This document shows positions 40,217-49,148 of a stretch of DNA of 64,000 bases, one piece after another. The notes under the pieces are model-generated. The model did no database searches and was not told the DNA's origin. It saw only the letters and a program-made list of their open reading frames with translations. Both the position numbers and the translations under genes were made by a program. Every line of letters starts with the position of its first letter. Position 1 is the stretch's first letter. The DNA is from Hydrogenobaculum sp. 3684 (lineage in GTDB: Bacteria > Aquificota > Aquificia > Aquificales > Aquificaceae): positions 744,001 through 808,000 of the forward strand of contig NC_015557.1 in assembly GCF_000213785.1 (NCBI RefSeq). Reading direction: 5' to 3'.

Positions 40217-40534
40217 ACAAAGAAAGGCTACCTTTAAGTTTATTGGCGCTTTACAAGGAAACTTTTATAAGCTCTGTTGGATGTCTGGAGGAAATAGGTA
40301 GAAAATTAGTAGTCTACAGCGAAAGGGAAAACAAAAGACATAGTAAAGTTAGATAGGTTCTTTTTAAGAGAGGGTAAAGACATGATATCTTGGGTAGTTG
40401 AAGGGCTTAAAAGTTCAGGCTACAAAATACTTATAGAAGGCGTTGAAACAGAAGAAGACGTCAAGTTTATAGATAAGTTACAGCCCGATTTTGTTCAAGG
40501 CTTTTACTATGGAAAGCCTATAGGAGAAATTTGA
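40213..40534 (+). pseudogene. Remnant of an EAL-domain phosphodiesterase
   Basis: An ATG overlapping the trxB stop opens a 47-codon frame ending at TAG 40356 (no recognised domain). In another frame, open from 40313 to TGA 40534, lies a clear C-terminal EAL piece: DIVKLDRFF, then ILIEGVETEEDV and DFVQGFYYGKP. These are the last three conserved blocks of an EAL domain. The catalytic EAL, NLS and DDFG blocks are missing. The layout suggests a frameshift and a large internal deletion. The second stop overlaps the ribE ATG. Translation from ATG 40382 (50 residues) is possible but would not give an enzyme. Confidence 0.7.
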
Positions 40535-41154
40535 TGTTTACTGGGCTTATAGAAGAAATAGGTTTTATAGTTTCAATATCAAAAGCCGAAAACACAAGAA
40601 TCTGTGTAAAATCCTCTTTGGAAGTAAAAATAGGAGATAGCGTATCTGTAAACGGTGCTTGCCTTACTGTTATAAAGAAGCTAGATAACGGTTTTTGCTT
40701 TGACGTATCACCAGAAACTATGATTAGGACAAATCTTAAATATCTAAAACCCAACGATCCAGTTAATCTCGAAAGGTCTATGATAGCTGGCGTTTCGAGG
40801 TTAGACGGTCATATTGTCCTTGGACACGTTGATTTTGTCTCAAATATTAAAAGCATAAAAAATTTAGGAGAGCATAGAGAGTTAGATATATATATACCAT
40901 CTTCTTATAAATTGATGGTGGTTCCAAAAGGATCAATAGCTGTAGACGGCATAAGCCTTACAATCAACTATGTTTTTGAAGATTTTATAAGGATAAACAT
41001 AATACCTCACACTTGGGAAAATACGAATCTATACGCTAAGAAAACCGGAGACTATGTAAACATTGAAACAGATATAATAGGTAAATATGTAGCCAGATAT
41101 ATGGAAAATTATGACAAATCAACTCTTGACAAATTCATGAACGGTTTGTTATAA
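40534..41154 (+). CDS. ribE: Riboflavin synthase alpha chain
   Basis: It dismutates two 6,7-dimethyl-8-ribityllumazines to riboflavin. Start MFTGLIEEIG is canonical. The two lumazine-binding repeats carry SVNGACLTV (first half) and AVDGISLTI (second half). The 206 residues are normal length. The ATG at 40534 overlaps the preceding remnant's TGA; an in-frame TTG one codon earlier is less likely. The 3' end contains the promoter of the next gene. Confidence 0.96.
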   Translation: MFTGLIEEIGFIVSISKAENTRICVKSSLEVKIGDSVSVNGACLTVIKKLDNGFCFDVSPETMIRTNLKYLKPNDPVNLERSMIAGVSRLDGHIVLGHVDFVSNIKSIKNLGEHRELDIYIPSSYKLMVVPKGSIAVDGISLTINYVFEDFIRINIIPHTWENTNLYAKKTGDYVNIETDIIGKYVARYMENYDKSTLDKFMNGLL

Positions 41155-41155
41155 T
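41126..41155 (+). promoter_or_regulatory. Consensus promoter for the TetR operon inside ribE
   Basis: TTGACA (41126-41131), an 18-bp spacer and TATAAT (41150-41155); both hexamers are perfect. The -10 covers the ribE stop codon and ends 6 bases before the TetR ATG, so transcription would start at or next to the ATG. Confidence 0.75.
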
Positions 41156-41161
41156 TAAAAT

Positions 41162-41776
41162 ATGGTTGACGAGTCAGTAAGTAAATTGAAAGAAGAAGAG
41201 CTAAACAGCAAAGGCAAAAACAGAAAAAAAAGAAAAGCCTTAGAGACAAAGCAGGCCATAGTGGAAGCTGGCATAAAGCTTTTTTATGATAAGGGTTTTA
41301 CAAAAACAAAAATATCCGACATCACTGAAAAGGCTAACGTAGCTCACGGCACTTTTTACGTATACTTTAAATCCAAAGAGGACTTTTTTATAAGCATATT
41401 GACGATGTCTAGAAAAGAGCTTTTAGAAAATGCCGATGAAGCAATAAAGCTTGCCAGCGAAGGTAAGATAGAAGAGGCAAAGAAAATGTTTTTTATAGAA
41501 GGTTTTTCCAAAATGATTCAGAAAAGTAAGCTATTTGGAGTGCTTTTGTTTGAAGGAATGTGCACCGACGATAGGTTTAAGCAGTTTTACAAAGAAGGTA
41601 GGTTTATCTCTTTAGATAAGATGAAAAAAATTCTTAATCTATGCGGTATAGAAGGAGATTACAAAGCCCACATGCTTATAGGACTTTCAAAACATCTTCT
41701 TGAAATATACATATTCACAGGACAAGATCCAAAACCAATATGGCAAGACGCTCTTAAAAATCTTGGGATATTATGA
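41162..41776 (+). CDS. TetR-family transcriptional regulator
   Basis: A 204-residue repressor-type protein. After a basic N-terminus (about 1-28), the TetR helix-turn-helix spans about 30-75 (AGIKLFYDKGFTKTKISDI, VAHGTFYVYFKSKEDFF). The C-terminal ligand/dimer domain is not specific. It heads a TolC-HlyD operon, so it probably controls that efflux machinery. Leaderless start likely, from the consensus promoter in ribE. Confidence 0.9.
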   Translation: MVDESVSKLKEEELNSKGKNRKKRKALETKQAIVEAGIKLFYDKGFTKTKISDITEKANVAHGTFYVYFKSKEDFFISILTMSRKELLENADEAIKLASEGKIEEAKKMFFIEGFSKMIQKSKLFGVLLFEGMCTDDRFKQFYKEGRFISLDKMKKILNLCGIEGDYKAHMLIGLSKHLLEIYIFTGQDPKPIWQDALKNLGIL

Positions 41777-43026
41777 GAAAATTTGTTTTTGGTATCTTGG
41801 CTTTAGCACAGATTTCTTTTGGTATAAGCCTTAAAGAAGCTATAGATTCCGCTTTAAAATACAACACAGATGTCTTATACCAAAAGCTAAACACAAAAAT
41901 AGCTTCCGAAAAGAAAAAAGAGGCCTTTGGAAACTTTTTGCCGAGCTTAGATTTTAACGCCAATGCAAATGTAGGAAACAAACTAGCTATACCAGAAGGT
42001 CCCACTAGCTTTGTATTCCAAAAGGGACATTTTAGTCAATGGAATTTTGGATTAAAACAAGTTTTGTTTGATATGCCTAGCTTTTACAAATATAAAATAT
42101 CAAAAGACGATCTAAACGCTCAAAAGTATATGCTTACGGCAGTTAAAACTGATGTGAAGATAGAAGTCATAGATACATATGTAAATGCACTTATAAAGAA
42201 AAAGCTCATAGAAGTGGACAAAAAGGAAATAAAGGATTACGAAAGGCATCTTTACAACGTAGAGCAAATGTACAAACAGGGTCTTGTAGCTTTTAAAGAT
42301 ATATTGCAAACAAAGGTAAAACTAAATCAAGCAAAAGAAAAATTAGCAAAAGACGAGGGAGAATACAAAGTATATATCCAGAAACTCTCAAACCTTGTAG
42401 GAAGGCCAGTGCATCGTTTGAAGGAAATAAATTACATATCAAACCCGCTTGGCAAATACAATTTAAACCAACTTATCGACATAGCTTTAAAAAATAGAGT
42501 CATACTAAAATACGGTAAAACACTTATAAAAAAAGCCAAAGACTACCAAGCTTTAGTGAAATCTACATATCTTCCAAAAGCCTACGTTGAAGCAAGGTAT
42601 GGATATTCTGATGAGATACCTGGATTACCTTATTATCAAGACTTAGTGAGTGCCGGAGTTTATTGGAGAATGTTTGGTGGCTTAAAAAGATTTCATGAAG
42701 TACATCAAGCGTTTTTAGCTTATAAACAAGCTTTAACAAACTATAAAAAATTGGAGAACGATGTAAAGCTGCAAGTTACATCTTCTTATGAGGAACTTAA
42801 AACTGCAGAAAAAGACATAGCACTAGCAAATTCTGAATTAAAAGATGCAAAAGAGCACTACAAAATAGCTTCTGAAAAATACAAAGCGGGGCTTGGCACA
42901 AACACAGATGTTATAGACGCTGAAGATTATCTTACAAAGGCAAGAACAGATGTGGTAAATAGTAGATATTTTTACGCTTTATCAGTATACAAACTCATAG
43001 AGGTGGTAGCTTATGGACAGAAATAA
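41773..43026 (+). CDS. TolC-family outer-membrane efflux protein
   Basis: A 417-residue protein with a signal peptide (MRKFVFGILALAQISFG), then two repeats of the outer-membrane efflux fold: long helices with ALKYNTDV and a second repeat with IDIALKNR. Coiled segments (YEELKTAEKDIALANSELKD) form the periplasmic tunnel in this family. It exports small molecules or proteins with an adaptor and an inner-membrane pump. It overlaps the regulator gene by 4 bases and the adaptor gene by 14. Confidence 0.88.
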   Translation: MRKFVFGILALAQISFGISLKEAIDSALKYNTDVLYQKLNTKIASEKKKEAFGNFLPSLDFNANANVGNKLAIPEGPTSFVFQKGHFSQWNFGLKQVLFDMPSFYKYKISKDDLNAQKYMLTAVKTDVKIEVIDTYVNALIKKKLIEVDKKEIKDYERHLYNVEQMYKQGLVAFKDILQTKVKLNQAKEKLAKDEGEYKVYIQKLSNLVGRPVHRLKEINYISNPLGKYNLNQLIDIALKNRVILKYGKTLIKKAKDYQALVKSTYLPKAYVEARYGYSDEIPGLPYYQDLVSAGVYWRMFGGLKRFHEVHQAFLAYKQALTNYKKLENDVKLQVTSSYEELKTAEKDIALANSELKDAKEHYKIASEKYKAGLGTNTDVIDAEDYLTKARTDVVNSRYFYALSVYKLIEVVAYGQK

Positions 43027-44152
43027 AAAGATTGGTATAGCCGTATTGGTAATACTTATTGTTATATTCTCAGTAGTTGCCTTTAAATGGATATACTACA
43101 GGATCACACATGCGGTTTCCGATGCAGTGTTTGTGGAAGCAAACACCTTTACAGATGTAGCTTACAGAAGAGATAGTGGAAGAATTATAAAACTATTCAA
43201 AAAAGAGGGAGACAAAGTCCTAAAAGGCGAACCTTTGGCGAAAATTGACGATACAGATTATAAATTAGAGTATAAAGCTTTAAAGTATCAGATTAAAGAG
43301 CTTGAGAGCGAAATAAACCTTTATAAAATCCAAAGGGATAGGCTTTTAGTAGGTACAGGACTGGAGGCTCAAGCTAATCTGTATAGAACTATGGAAGCTA
43401 CTCAAAATATGCAATCTATTATGAACAAAGTAAAAGCTTTAGATGCAAAGATATCTTTAGTGAATAAAGACTATCATAGATTTCACAAACTTTATAAAGA
43501 CGGCGTTATATCAAGACATGCTTTTGAAGAAAAAGAGACAGAGCTTAAAAACCTTCTAAACGAAAAAAACGCATTGTTAAATCAAGCTAACGCCATGGCT
43601 TCTTTATCAAAAGCCCAAAACCTAGGGGTAGCTATTGCCCAAAACAACCAAAAAGAAGCCAAAGAACTAACCCAAAAAATAAAAGCCACAGAAAACCAGA
43701 TAAAATCCCTAGAAGCAAAACTTCAAAATGTGTCTGATATGATAGCCGAAACGGAACTTACCAGTCCTATATCGGGGTATATAGTAAAAAAGTTTGTAAG
43801 TGTGGGCGATATAGTAAGACCAGGCCAACCAATATATGCTGTATATGATCCAAAATCTGTATATGTGCTCGATATAATAGACGAGACAAAGCTACACGGT
43901 ATAAAGAAAGGATGTTTGGTACACATACACATAGATGCCTTACCAAACGAACATTACGAAGGTGTAGTATCTGAGATTTTAAGAGCATCCGCTGCTAAAT
44001 TCGCACTCATACCAAGAGACATCACAGCAGGAGAGTTTACAAAGGTAGCTCAAAGAATACCGGTCAAAATCAAAATTACAAAGGGCAATATCAACCTTTT
44101 AAGGGTAGGATATAGCGGTGAAGTGGCTATAGATAGATGTGCCAATCATTGA
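43013..44152 (+). CDS. HlyD/EmrA-type membrane fusion protein
   Basis: A 379-residue adaptor with an N-terminal membrane anchor (about 6-28), a lipoyl-like half-motif (GRIIKLFKKEGDKVLKGEPL), a coiled-coil hairpin (about 85-235), the second lipoyl half (LTSPISGYIVKKFVSVGDIV) and a beta-barrel domain. This is the EmrA/HlyD pattern that bridges an inner-membrane transporter to TolC. No MFS, ABC or RND pump gene follows; miaB comes next. Confidence 0.88.
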   Translation: MDRNKKIGIAVLVILIVIFSVVAFKWIYYRITHAVSDAVFVEANTFTDVAYRRDSGRIIKLFKKEGDKVLKGEPLAKIDDTDYKLEYKALKYQIKELESEINLYKIQRDRLLVGTGLEAQANLYRTMEATQNMQSIMNKVKALDAKISLVNKDYHRFHKLYKDGVISRHAFEEKETELKNLLNEKNALLNQANAMASLSKAQNLGVAIAQNNQKEAKELTQKIKATENQIKSLEAKLQNVSDMIAETELTSPISGYIVKKFVSVGDIVRPGQPIYAVYDPKSVYVLDIIDETKLHGIKKGCLVHIHIDALPNEHYEGVVSEILRASAAKFALIPRDITAGEFTKVAQRIPVKIKITKGNINLLRVGYSGEVAIDRCANH

Positions 44153-44199
44153 TTTATTTCATTTTAATAAATAGATTTTAAGCTTATAATTATTGGACT

Positions 44200-45507
44200 A
44201 TGAAATACTTTATAAAAACTTACGGCTGTCAGATGAATATAAACGATTCTGAGAAAATAAAAGGTATTTTACAAACACAAGGGTATGAACCTGCTACAAA
44301 AGAAGAAGATGCCGATTTGGTTATATTAAACACATGCACCATAAGGGAAAAACCAGATCAAAAAGTTTGGTCTCATCTTGGAGAGATTAAAAAGTTAAAA
44401 TCTAAAAATCCAAATGTAAAAATAGGTGTCTGTGGATGTATGGCCCAAAGAGCAGGATATGAAATAGCTTCAAAAATGCCTTTTATAGATTTGGTATTTG
44501 GCACTAAAAACATACACCATATACCCAAACTTTTGGAAGATGTGAAGCTTGGCAACAGAGCAATAGAAATATTGGAAGAAGAAGACCCTTTAGAAAACAT
44601 ACTAGATTCTTATCCTACCGTAAGAGATAACAGCTACTGTGCTTATGTTACTATAATGAGAGGCTGCGACAAAGAATGCACTTACTGCGTGGTACCTTTT
44701 ACAAGGGGTAAAGAAAGAAGCAGGAACCCTCAAAGTATTTTAGATGAGGTAAAATCCCTTGTAGATAGCGGTGTTATGGAAATACACCTAATAGGTCAAA
44801 ATGTTACCGCTTACGGCAAAGATATCGGTTACCCTTTTTATAAGCTTTTAGAAAACATATCAAAAATAGAAGGCGTAAAAAGAATAAGATTTACCACAGG
44901 TCATCCTATAGATATGACAGACGATATTATAGAGACAATGGCAAGCCTTCCAAATATGGTAAACCATTTACACCTTCCGTTCCAAGCAGGCTCAGATAGG
45001 ATATTAGAGCTTATGAAAAGAAACTATACAAAGGCTTACTATCTAAATAGGATAGAAAAACTAAAAGCTAAAATAAAAGATATAACTTTCTCTACAGATG
45101 TCATCATAGGTTTTCCCACAGAAACAGAAGAGGACTTCCAGCATACTTTAGATGTAGTGCAAACTGTCGAGTTTGAGCAAGTGTTTTCTTTTAAATATTC
45201 AAAACGCCCAAATACACCTGCATACTATATGGAAGATGATCTAACAGATGAAATAAAAACAGACAGGATGAAAAGACTCTTAGAAATTCAAAAAGCAATA
45301 ACCTCAAAGCTTATGAGAAGATATGAAAATACTATTCAAAAAGTGCTTGTAGAGGACAAAAAAGAAAACACATACATAGGAAGGACTACCACAAACGTAT
45401 GGTGCAACATCACATCTTCACAAGATCTATTAGGAAAAGAGGTTGAAGTGCTTATCACAAAGGCTGGCTTCCAAAGTTTAGACGGTGTAGTTCAAAACAT
45501 CCTTTAA
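44200..45507 (+). CDS. miaB: tRNA-2-methylthio-N6-isopentenyladenosine synthase
   Basis: This 435-residue radical-SAM methylthiotransferase modifies A37 of tRNAs. The N-terminal UPF0004 domain has YGCQMNINDSE, NTCTIREK and CGCMAQR cysteines for one 4Fe-4S cluster. The radical-SAM CxxxCxxC is in MRGCDKECTYC, and a C-terminal TRAM domain follows (about 370-435). RimO lacks the CQMN form, so MiaB is preferred. A TATAAT ends 9 bases before the ATG, with no Shine-Dalgarno. The 3' end overlaps the convergent CinA gene by 30 bases. Confidence 0.95.
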   Translation: MKYFIKTYGCQMNINDSEKIKGILQTQGYEPATKEEDADLVILNTCTIREKPDQKVWSHLGEIKKLKSKNPNVKIGVCGCMAQRAGYEIASKMPFIDLVFGTKNIHHIPKLLEDVKLGNRAIEILEEEDPLENILDSYPTVRDNSYCAYVTIMRGCDKECTYCVVPFTRGKERSRNPQSILDEVKSLVDSGVMEIHLIGQNVTAYGKDIGYPFYKLLENISKIEGVKRIRFTTGHPIDMTDDIIETMASLPNMVNHLHLPFQAGSDRILELMKRNYTKAYYLNRIEKLKAKIKDITFSTDVIIGFPTETEEDFQHTLDVVQTVEFEQVFSFKYSKRPNTPAYYMEDDLTDEIKTDRMKRLLEIQKAITSKLMRRYENTIQKVLVEDKKENTYIGRTTTNVWCNITSSQDLLGKEVEVLITKAGFQSLDGVVQNIL

Positions 45508-46305
45508 AAGTTTAAACAATATAAAAGCCGTTGTTTGTCTTCTATTGGTATTGCGATCAGATTTAAACGTGTAGTTGTATACAAGTATATCTTCATCTGT
45601 GCCTATAGCCATATAGGTAAGGCCTTGAGGTTTAAACTCGCTACCCCCAGGACCAGCTATACCACTAACTGCAATCGATATATCAGCATCAGAGTACTCA
45701 AGAGCTCCAAGGGCCATCGCCCTTACCACTTCTTCTGAAACTGCCCCGTATTTTTCTATAAGATTTTTGTTTACGTTTAAAAAATTTACTTTAAAATCGT
45801 TAGAATAAACTACAAAGCCTCCTAAGAATACCGAAGATGAACCAGCCACGTTCACAAGGCTTGAACTTATCATACCGGCGGTGCAACTTTCAGCACAAAC
45901 AAGAGTTTTTGATTTGTCTTTCAAAGTCTTTATAACCGTTTCCTCTATGCTTTCGTAAATATCTGTATATATATAATCTTTGTATTTTTCTTTTAAAAGC
46001 CTAAATACTTCGCTTTCTTCTGTAAAAATATCAAATCCAAATGGCGTTTGTCTTATATAACAATCCTTTAACTGCTCTAAATATTTATCCAAGTAAAACA
46101 ATCTAAGTACCAGCGGTTTTTGTCTTACTTCCAAATTTAACAATTTATCCCAATCTAACGGATTGTAGTTTTCCTTGTTTATAATTATATAGTTTTTGGC
46201 TTCTGAAGAAATTATATAACCTTTTTCAAATAGATATTTTTGAAGTCTTTCAAAGTAATCATCATAACAAACAACATCTTCAAAGATAACGTTTATAAAA
46301 TTCAT
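45478..46305 (-). CDS. CinA-like protein with PncC (NMN amidase) domain
   Basis: The C-terminal 160 residues are a PncC/CinA-C domain: TLVCAESCTAGMISSSLVNV, FLGGFVVYSN and AVSGIAGPGG. These match enzymes that deamidate nicotinamide mononucleotide for NAD recycling. The N-terminal 115 residues do not look like the MoCF (COG1058) domain of full CinA (about 415 residues) but could match its middle domain. At 275 residues this is a shortened form. It overlaps the ftsI stop by 4 bases and miaB tail-to-tail by 30. Confidence 0.85.
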   Translation of the reverse strand: MNFINVIFEDVVCYDDYFERLQKYLFEKGYIISSEAKNYIIINKENYNPLDWDKLLNLEVRQKPLVLRLFYLDKYLEQLKDCYIRQTPFGFDIFTEESEVFRLLKEKYKDYIYTDIYESIEETVIKTLKDKSKTLVCAESCTAGMISSSLVNVAGSSSVFLGGFVVYSNDFKVNFLNVNKNLIEKYGAVSEEVVRAMALGALEYSDADISIAVSGIAGPGGSEFKPQGLTYMAIGTDEDILVYNYTFKSDRNTNRRQTTAFILFKLLKDVLNYTV

Positions 46306-48038
46306 TTGCTTTGTTCTGCCTTATCAGGTTTTATGGCGTAATAAAAGCTTATTCTATCGACTAATTCTTTAAAATAAGGTGCAGACACACTACCGCCCCA
46401 AGCGAGAGCTCCATTTTTAGGATGTGGGTCATATGCAACAATGACAGCAGAAAACCTTGGGTTTGATACTGGGAAAAAACCTGCAAAAACCGCTACCACT
46501 TTTCTCCAAGAGTAATGACCAGTTTTGAAGTTAAATATTTGAGAAGTTCCCGTTTTACCAGCTATTGTAAAATGGTTTGATTTTGCAGCAGTGCCAGTAC
46601 CTTTTTCTACAACTTGCTCTAAAGCGTAGTGAAGCCAGTCTATGGTGCTCTGCGGATATATATTTTTATGGATCACGTCCACATGCTCATGGTATATTAC
46701 TTGCCCTAATGGGTTCACAATCTTTCTTATTATATGTGGCTTTAGAAGATTGTCAGTTGCCAATGCTGCATAGCCATTTGCCAAATTCAAAGCGTTTACC
46801 GCAATACTTTGTCCTATAGTGGCAAACATACGGTTTATAGGATAATAAAAGTTTGGCAATATACCAGCTTGCTCACCAGGTATTATATTGTAAGGTTTTA
46901 CCAGGTGAAATAGATTTACTACGTTTTCAGCGTCTTCTCTAGTAAGATGAGAGGCCACTTTCATAGCACATACGTTGCTTGATACAACAAGAATTTGAGA
47001 CATCGTAAGTATACCGTTGTGTTCTACGTCTGTTACTATGTGGCCGTAAAAATCCCCTCTACCACCGTTGGCATTGCAAGTTTCCCCCCTGTGGATATAA
47101 CCTTTTGCCATGGCATATCCTAAGAAAAAGGGCTTCATAACAGAACCGGGCTCAAAAACATCTGTAACCGCAGAATTTCGCCAATCTCTTTGTGGATAGT
47201 TGTAATAATCATTTGGATCAAAGTCTGGATATGTAGCCATACCAAGTATGTTTCCATTCCTCACATCTTCTACTACTATAGCCACCCGCCTTGGATTAAA
47301 CTCTTTAACTATCTGATTTTTTATATCCTCCACTATAGATTGAACACCCATATCTATAGTTAGATATACATCGCTTTGGGTACCGGTATCTTGAATGGAC
47401 AATGGTTTTAAAACCATCTTACCTTCTTTTGGAGCAAATATCGTCATCACCTCTATTGGTTTACCGCCTAAATATTTGTTTAAAGCGTACTCCATCCCAT
47501 CAAGACCTTTTCCGTCCCATCCTACAAAGCCTATTAGGTTGGAAGCTACGTTGTGATTTGGATAAAACCTCTTAAAATCGCTCTGCACTCCCACGCCTTT
47601 AGAGTTGTTTGTATCAAGTATTGCTTGTTCTACTAGCCCTTTGTCAGATTGTGAAACATGTCTTGCTATCCATACAAATCTTTCTTTAGAGTTTAAGGTA
47701 TTTAATATTTGAAATTGCGGCAATCCTAATATTTTTGAAAGTTTGTCTGCTAGTTCTTGTTTGTTTTGTATTAACTTTGGAAACGCATATATAGAAATAG
47801 TAGGCAAGCTTATAGCTAAAGGTTGACCGTTTTTATCCAATATAGAGCCTCTATAAGAAGTTATCTTTATAATACGTCCTTTTGGAAAATCTGCTAAAAC
47901 TTTTTTAACGTAGTTTTCACCAGCTATAACCTGTATATAAAAAGCTCTTGCCAATACCAAAAAGTACAATGCAAATATTAAAAATATTACAAGTTTTAAC
48001 TTCTTCTCAGATTTTACCGTCAGACCTTGAGCTTTCAT
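46302..48038 (-). CDS. ftsI: Septal peptidoglycan transpeptidase (PBP3/FtsI)
   Basis: This 578-residue class B penicillin-binding protein has one N-terminal membrane helix (about 16-37), the non-penicillin-binding module starting SYRGSILDKNGQPLA, and the transpeptidase domain. Active-site motifs are SVMK (S299-K302), SSN (353-355) and KTGT (495-498). Context after rsmH and an ftsL-like gene is the classic start of the dcw cluster, which supports FtsI over the elongation PBP2. Its start overlaps the ftsL-like stop by 4 bases. Confidence 0.93.
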   Translation of the reverse strand: MKAQGLTVKSEKKLKLVIFLIFALYFLVLARAFYIQVIAGENYVKKVLADFPKGRIIKITSYRGSILDKNGQPLAISLPTISIYAFPKLIQNKQELADKLSKILGLPQFQILNTLNSKERFVWIARHVSQSDKGLVEQAILDTNNSKGVGVQSDFKRFYPNHNVASNLIGFVGWDGKGLDGMEYALNKYLGGKPIEVMTIFAPKEGKMVLKPLSIQDTGTQSDVYLTIDMGVQSIVEDIKNQIVKEFNPRRVAIVVEDVRNGNILGMATYPDFDPNDYYNYPQRDWRNSAVTDVFEPGSVMKPFFLGYAMAKGYIHRGETCNANGGRGDFYGHIVTDVEHNGILTMSQILVVSSNVCAMKVASHLTREDAENVVNLFHLVKPYNIIPGEQAGILPNFYYPINRMFATIGQSIAVNALNLANGYAALATDNLLKPHIIRKIVNPLGQVIYHEHVDVIHKNIYPQSTIDWLHYALEQVVEKGTGTAAKSNHFTIAGKTGTSQIFNFKTGHYSWRKVVAVFAGFFPVSNPRFSAVIVAYDPHPKNGALAWGGSVSAPYFKELVDRISFYYAIKPDKAEQSK

Positions 48039-48289
48039 GGGTTAAGAAATGTTATATCGTTCCATGAAACCGGTTGGTAATTTTTACCTTCAGCAAAGTC
48101 TTTAACAGAATAATAATTGATTTTGTTTGTTATGTAGGCTTCTAGTTGTAGGTTTTCAGCTTTTAAATCTTTTATCTTCACTACCATCTTAGCCTGTTTG
48201 TAATGCTCGTATTTTACATAACTAGAATAAAGTATATTTAATATCAAAAGCAAAAAACTAACTATCAAAAGCTTCATCCTTCTTTTCAT
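48035..48289 (-). CDS. ftsL: FtsL-like small divisome protein
   Basis: An 84-residue bitopic membrane protein with basic start MKRRMKLL, membrane helix (about 6-24) and a leucine-zipper-like periplasmic coil (VVKIKDLKAENLQLEAYI). FtsL proteins are poorly conserved; size, topology and the position between rsmH and ftsI make the call. The open frame continues 22 codons upstream into rsmH, but the conserved topology starts at ATG 48289. That start overlaps rsmH by 32 bases. Confidence 0.75.
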   Translation of the reverse strand: MKRRMKLLIVSFLLLILNILYSSYVKYEHYKQAKMVVKIKDLKAENLQLEAYITNKINYYSVKDFAEGKNYQPVSWNDITFLNP

Positions 48290-49148
48290 TATAGCATAAC
48301 TTTGCGCAACGTAACTTTGCTGATCTAGCTCTTTTGTTGCAAAGTAACTCCTCATAAGAAGGTGTTATCGGCTTTTTAGAGCAAATTTTAAGTCTATCGG
48401 CGTTGTTTTTTATAAATTCTTTCACAAGCCTATCTTCCAAAGAATGGAATGATATAAAAGCAAATTTAGAGCCCTCTTTTGCAAAATCTAAAAGTTTTGA
48501 CAGAGCTATCTTTATATCCTCTAATTCGTTGTTTACCTCTATCCTAAGAGCTTGAAACACTTTTGTGGCGGGATTGATTTTGCTATATTTGTATGGATAA
48601 CAAGATGATACTATATCTGCCAGCTCTTTTGTGGTCTCTATAGGTTTTTTCTTTCTTTTCTCTACTATAGATCTTGCTATTTTTTTTGACAGCCTTTCTT
48701 CACCGTACTTATAAAACATATCAGCCAACTCTTTTTCTTTATAGGTATTTATTACAATATAAGCTGTTTTTTGTTGCCTTTTATCCATTCTCATATCAAG
48801 AAAATCTTCCCTTTGAAATGAAAAACCCTCCTCCTCGTCAAGCTGTAAAGACGATACACCAAAATCAAAAAGGATAGAGTCAAAATACAATAAGCCCTCT
48901 TCTTTTAGCACAATATCAAAATCTTTAAAAGAACCATGATAAAATACCGCATTAAAACCTTTTAGCTTCTCTTTGGCTATTTCAATGGCGTTTTCGTCCT
49001 TGTCTATGCCTATTAAAAACGTATCCTTACAAACTTCTAAAAGCGCTTTTGCATGACCACCAAGACCTAAAGTAGCATCTATATGTATCTTTGGACAAGG
49101 ATTTGAAAGAAAATCTGTAACTTCTTTTAAAAGAACGCTTTTATGCAT
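48258..49148 (-). CDS. rsmH: 16S rRNA m4C1402 methyltransferase
   Basis: RsmH (MraW) methylates C1402 in the ribosomal decoding site. Motifs are [28 protein letters not shown] (SAM site), LFDFGVSSLQLD, FQALRIEVNNEL, ISFHSLEDRLVKEF and the terminal RARSAKLRCA. The 296 residues are normal. mraZ, often upstream, is absent; an HDAC-like gene takes that place with an 8-bp overlap. Confidence 0.96.
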   Translation of the reverse strand: MHKSVLLKEVTDFLSNPCPKIHIDATLGLGGHAKALLEVCKDTFLIGIDKDENAIEIAKEKLKGFNAVFYHGSFKDFDIVLKEEGLLYFDSILFDFGVSSLQLDEEEGFSFQREDFLDMRMDKRQQKTAYIVINTYKEKELADMFYKYGEERLSKKIARSIVEKRKKKPIETTKELADIVSSCYPYKYSKINPATKVFQALRIEVNNELEDIKIALSKLLDFAKEGSKFAFISFHSLEDRLVKEFIKNNADRLKICSKKPITPSYEELLCNKRARSAKLRCAKLCYNEKKDEAFDS

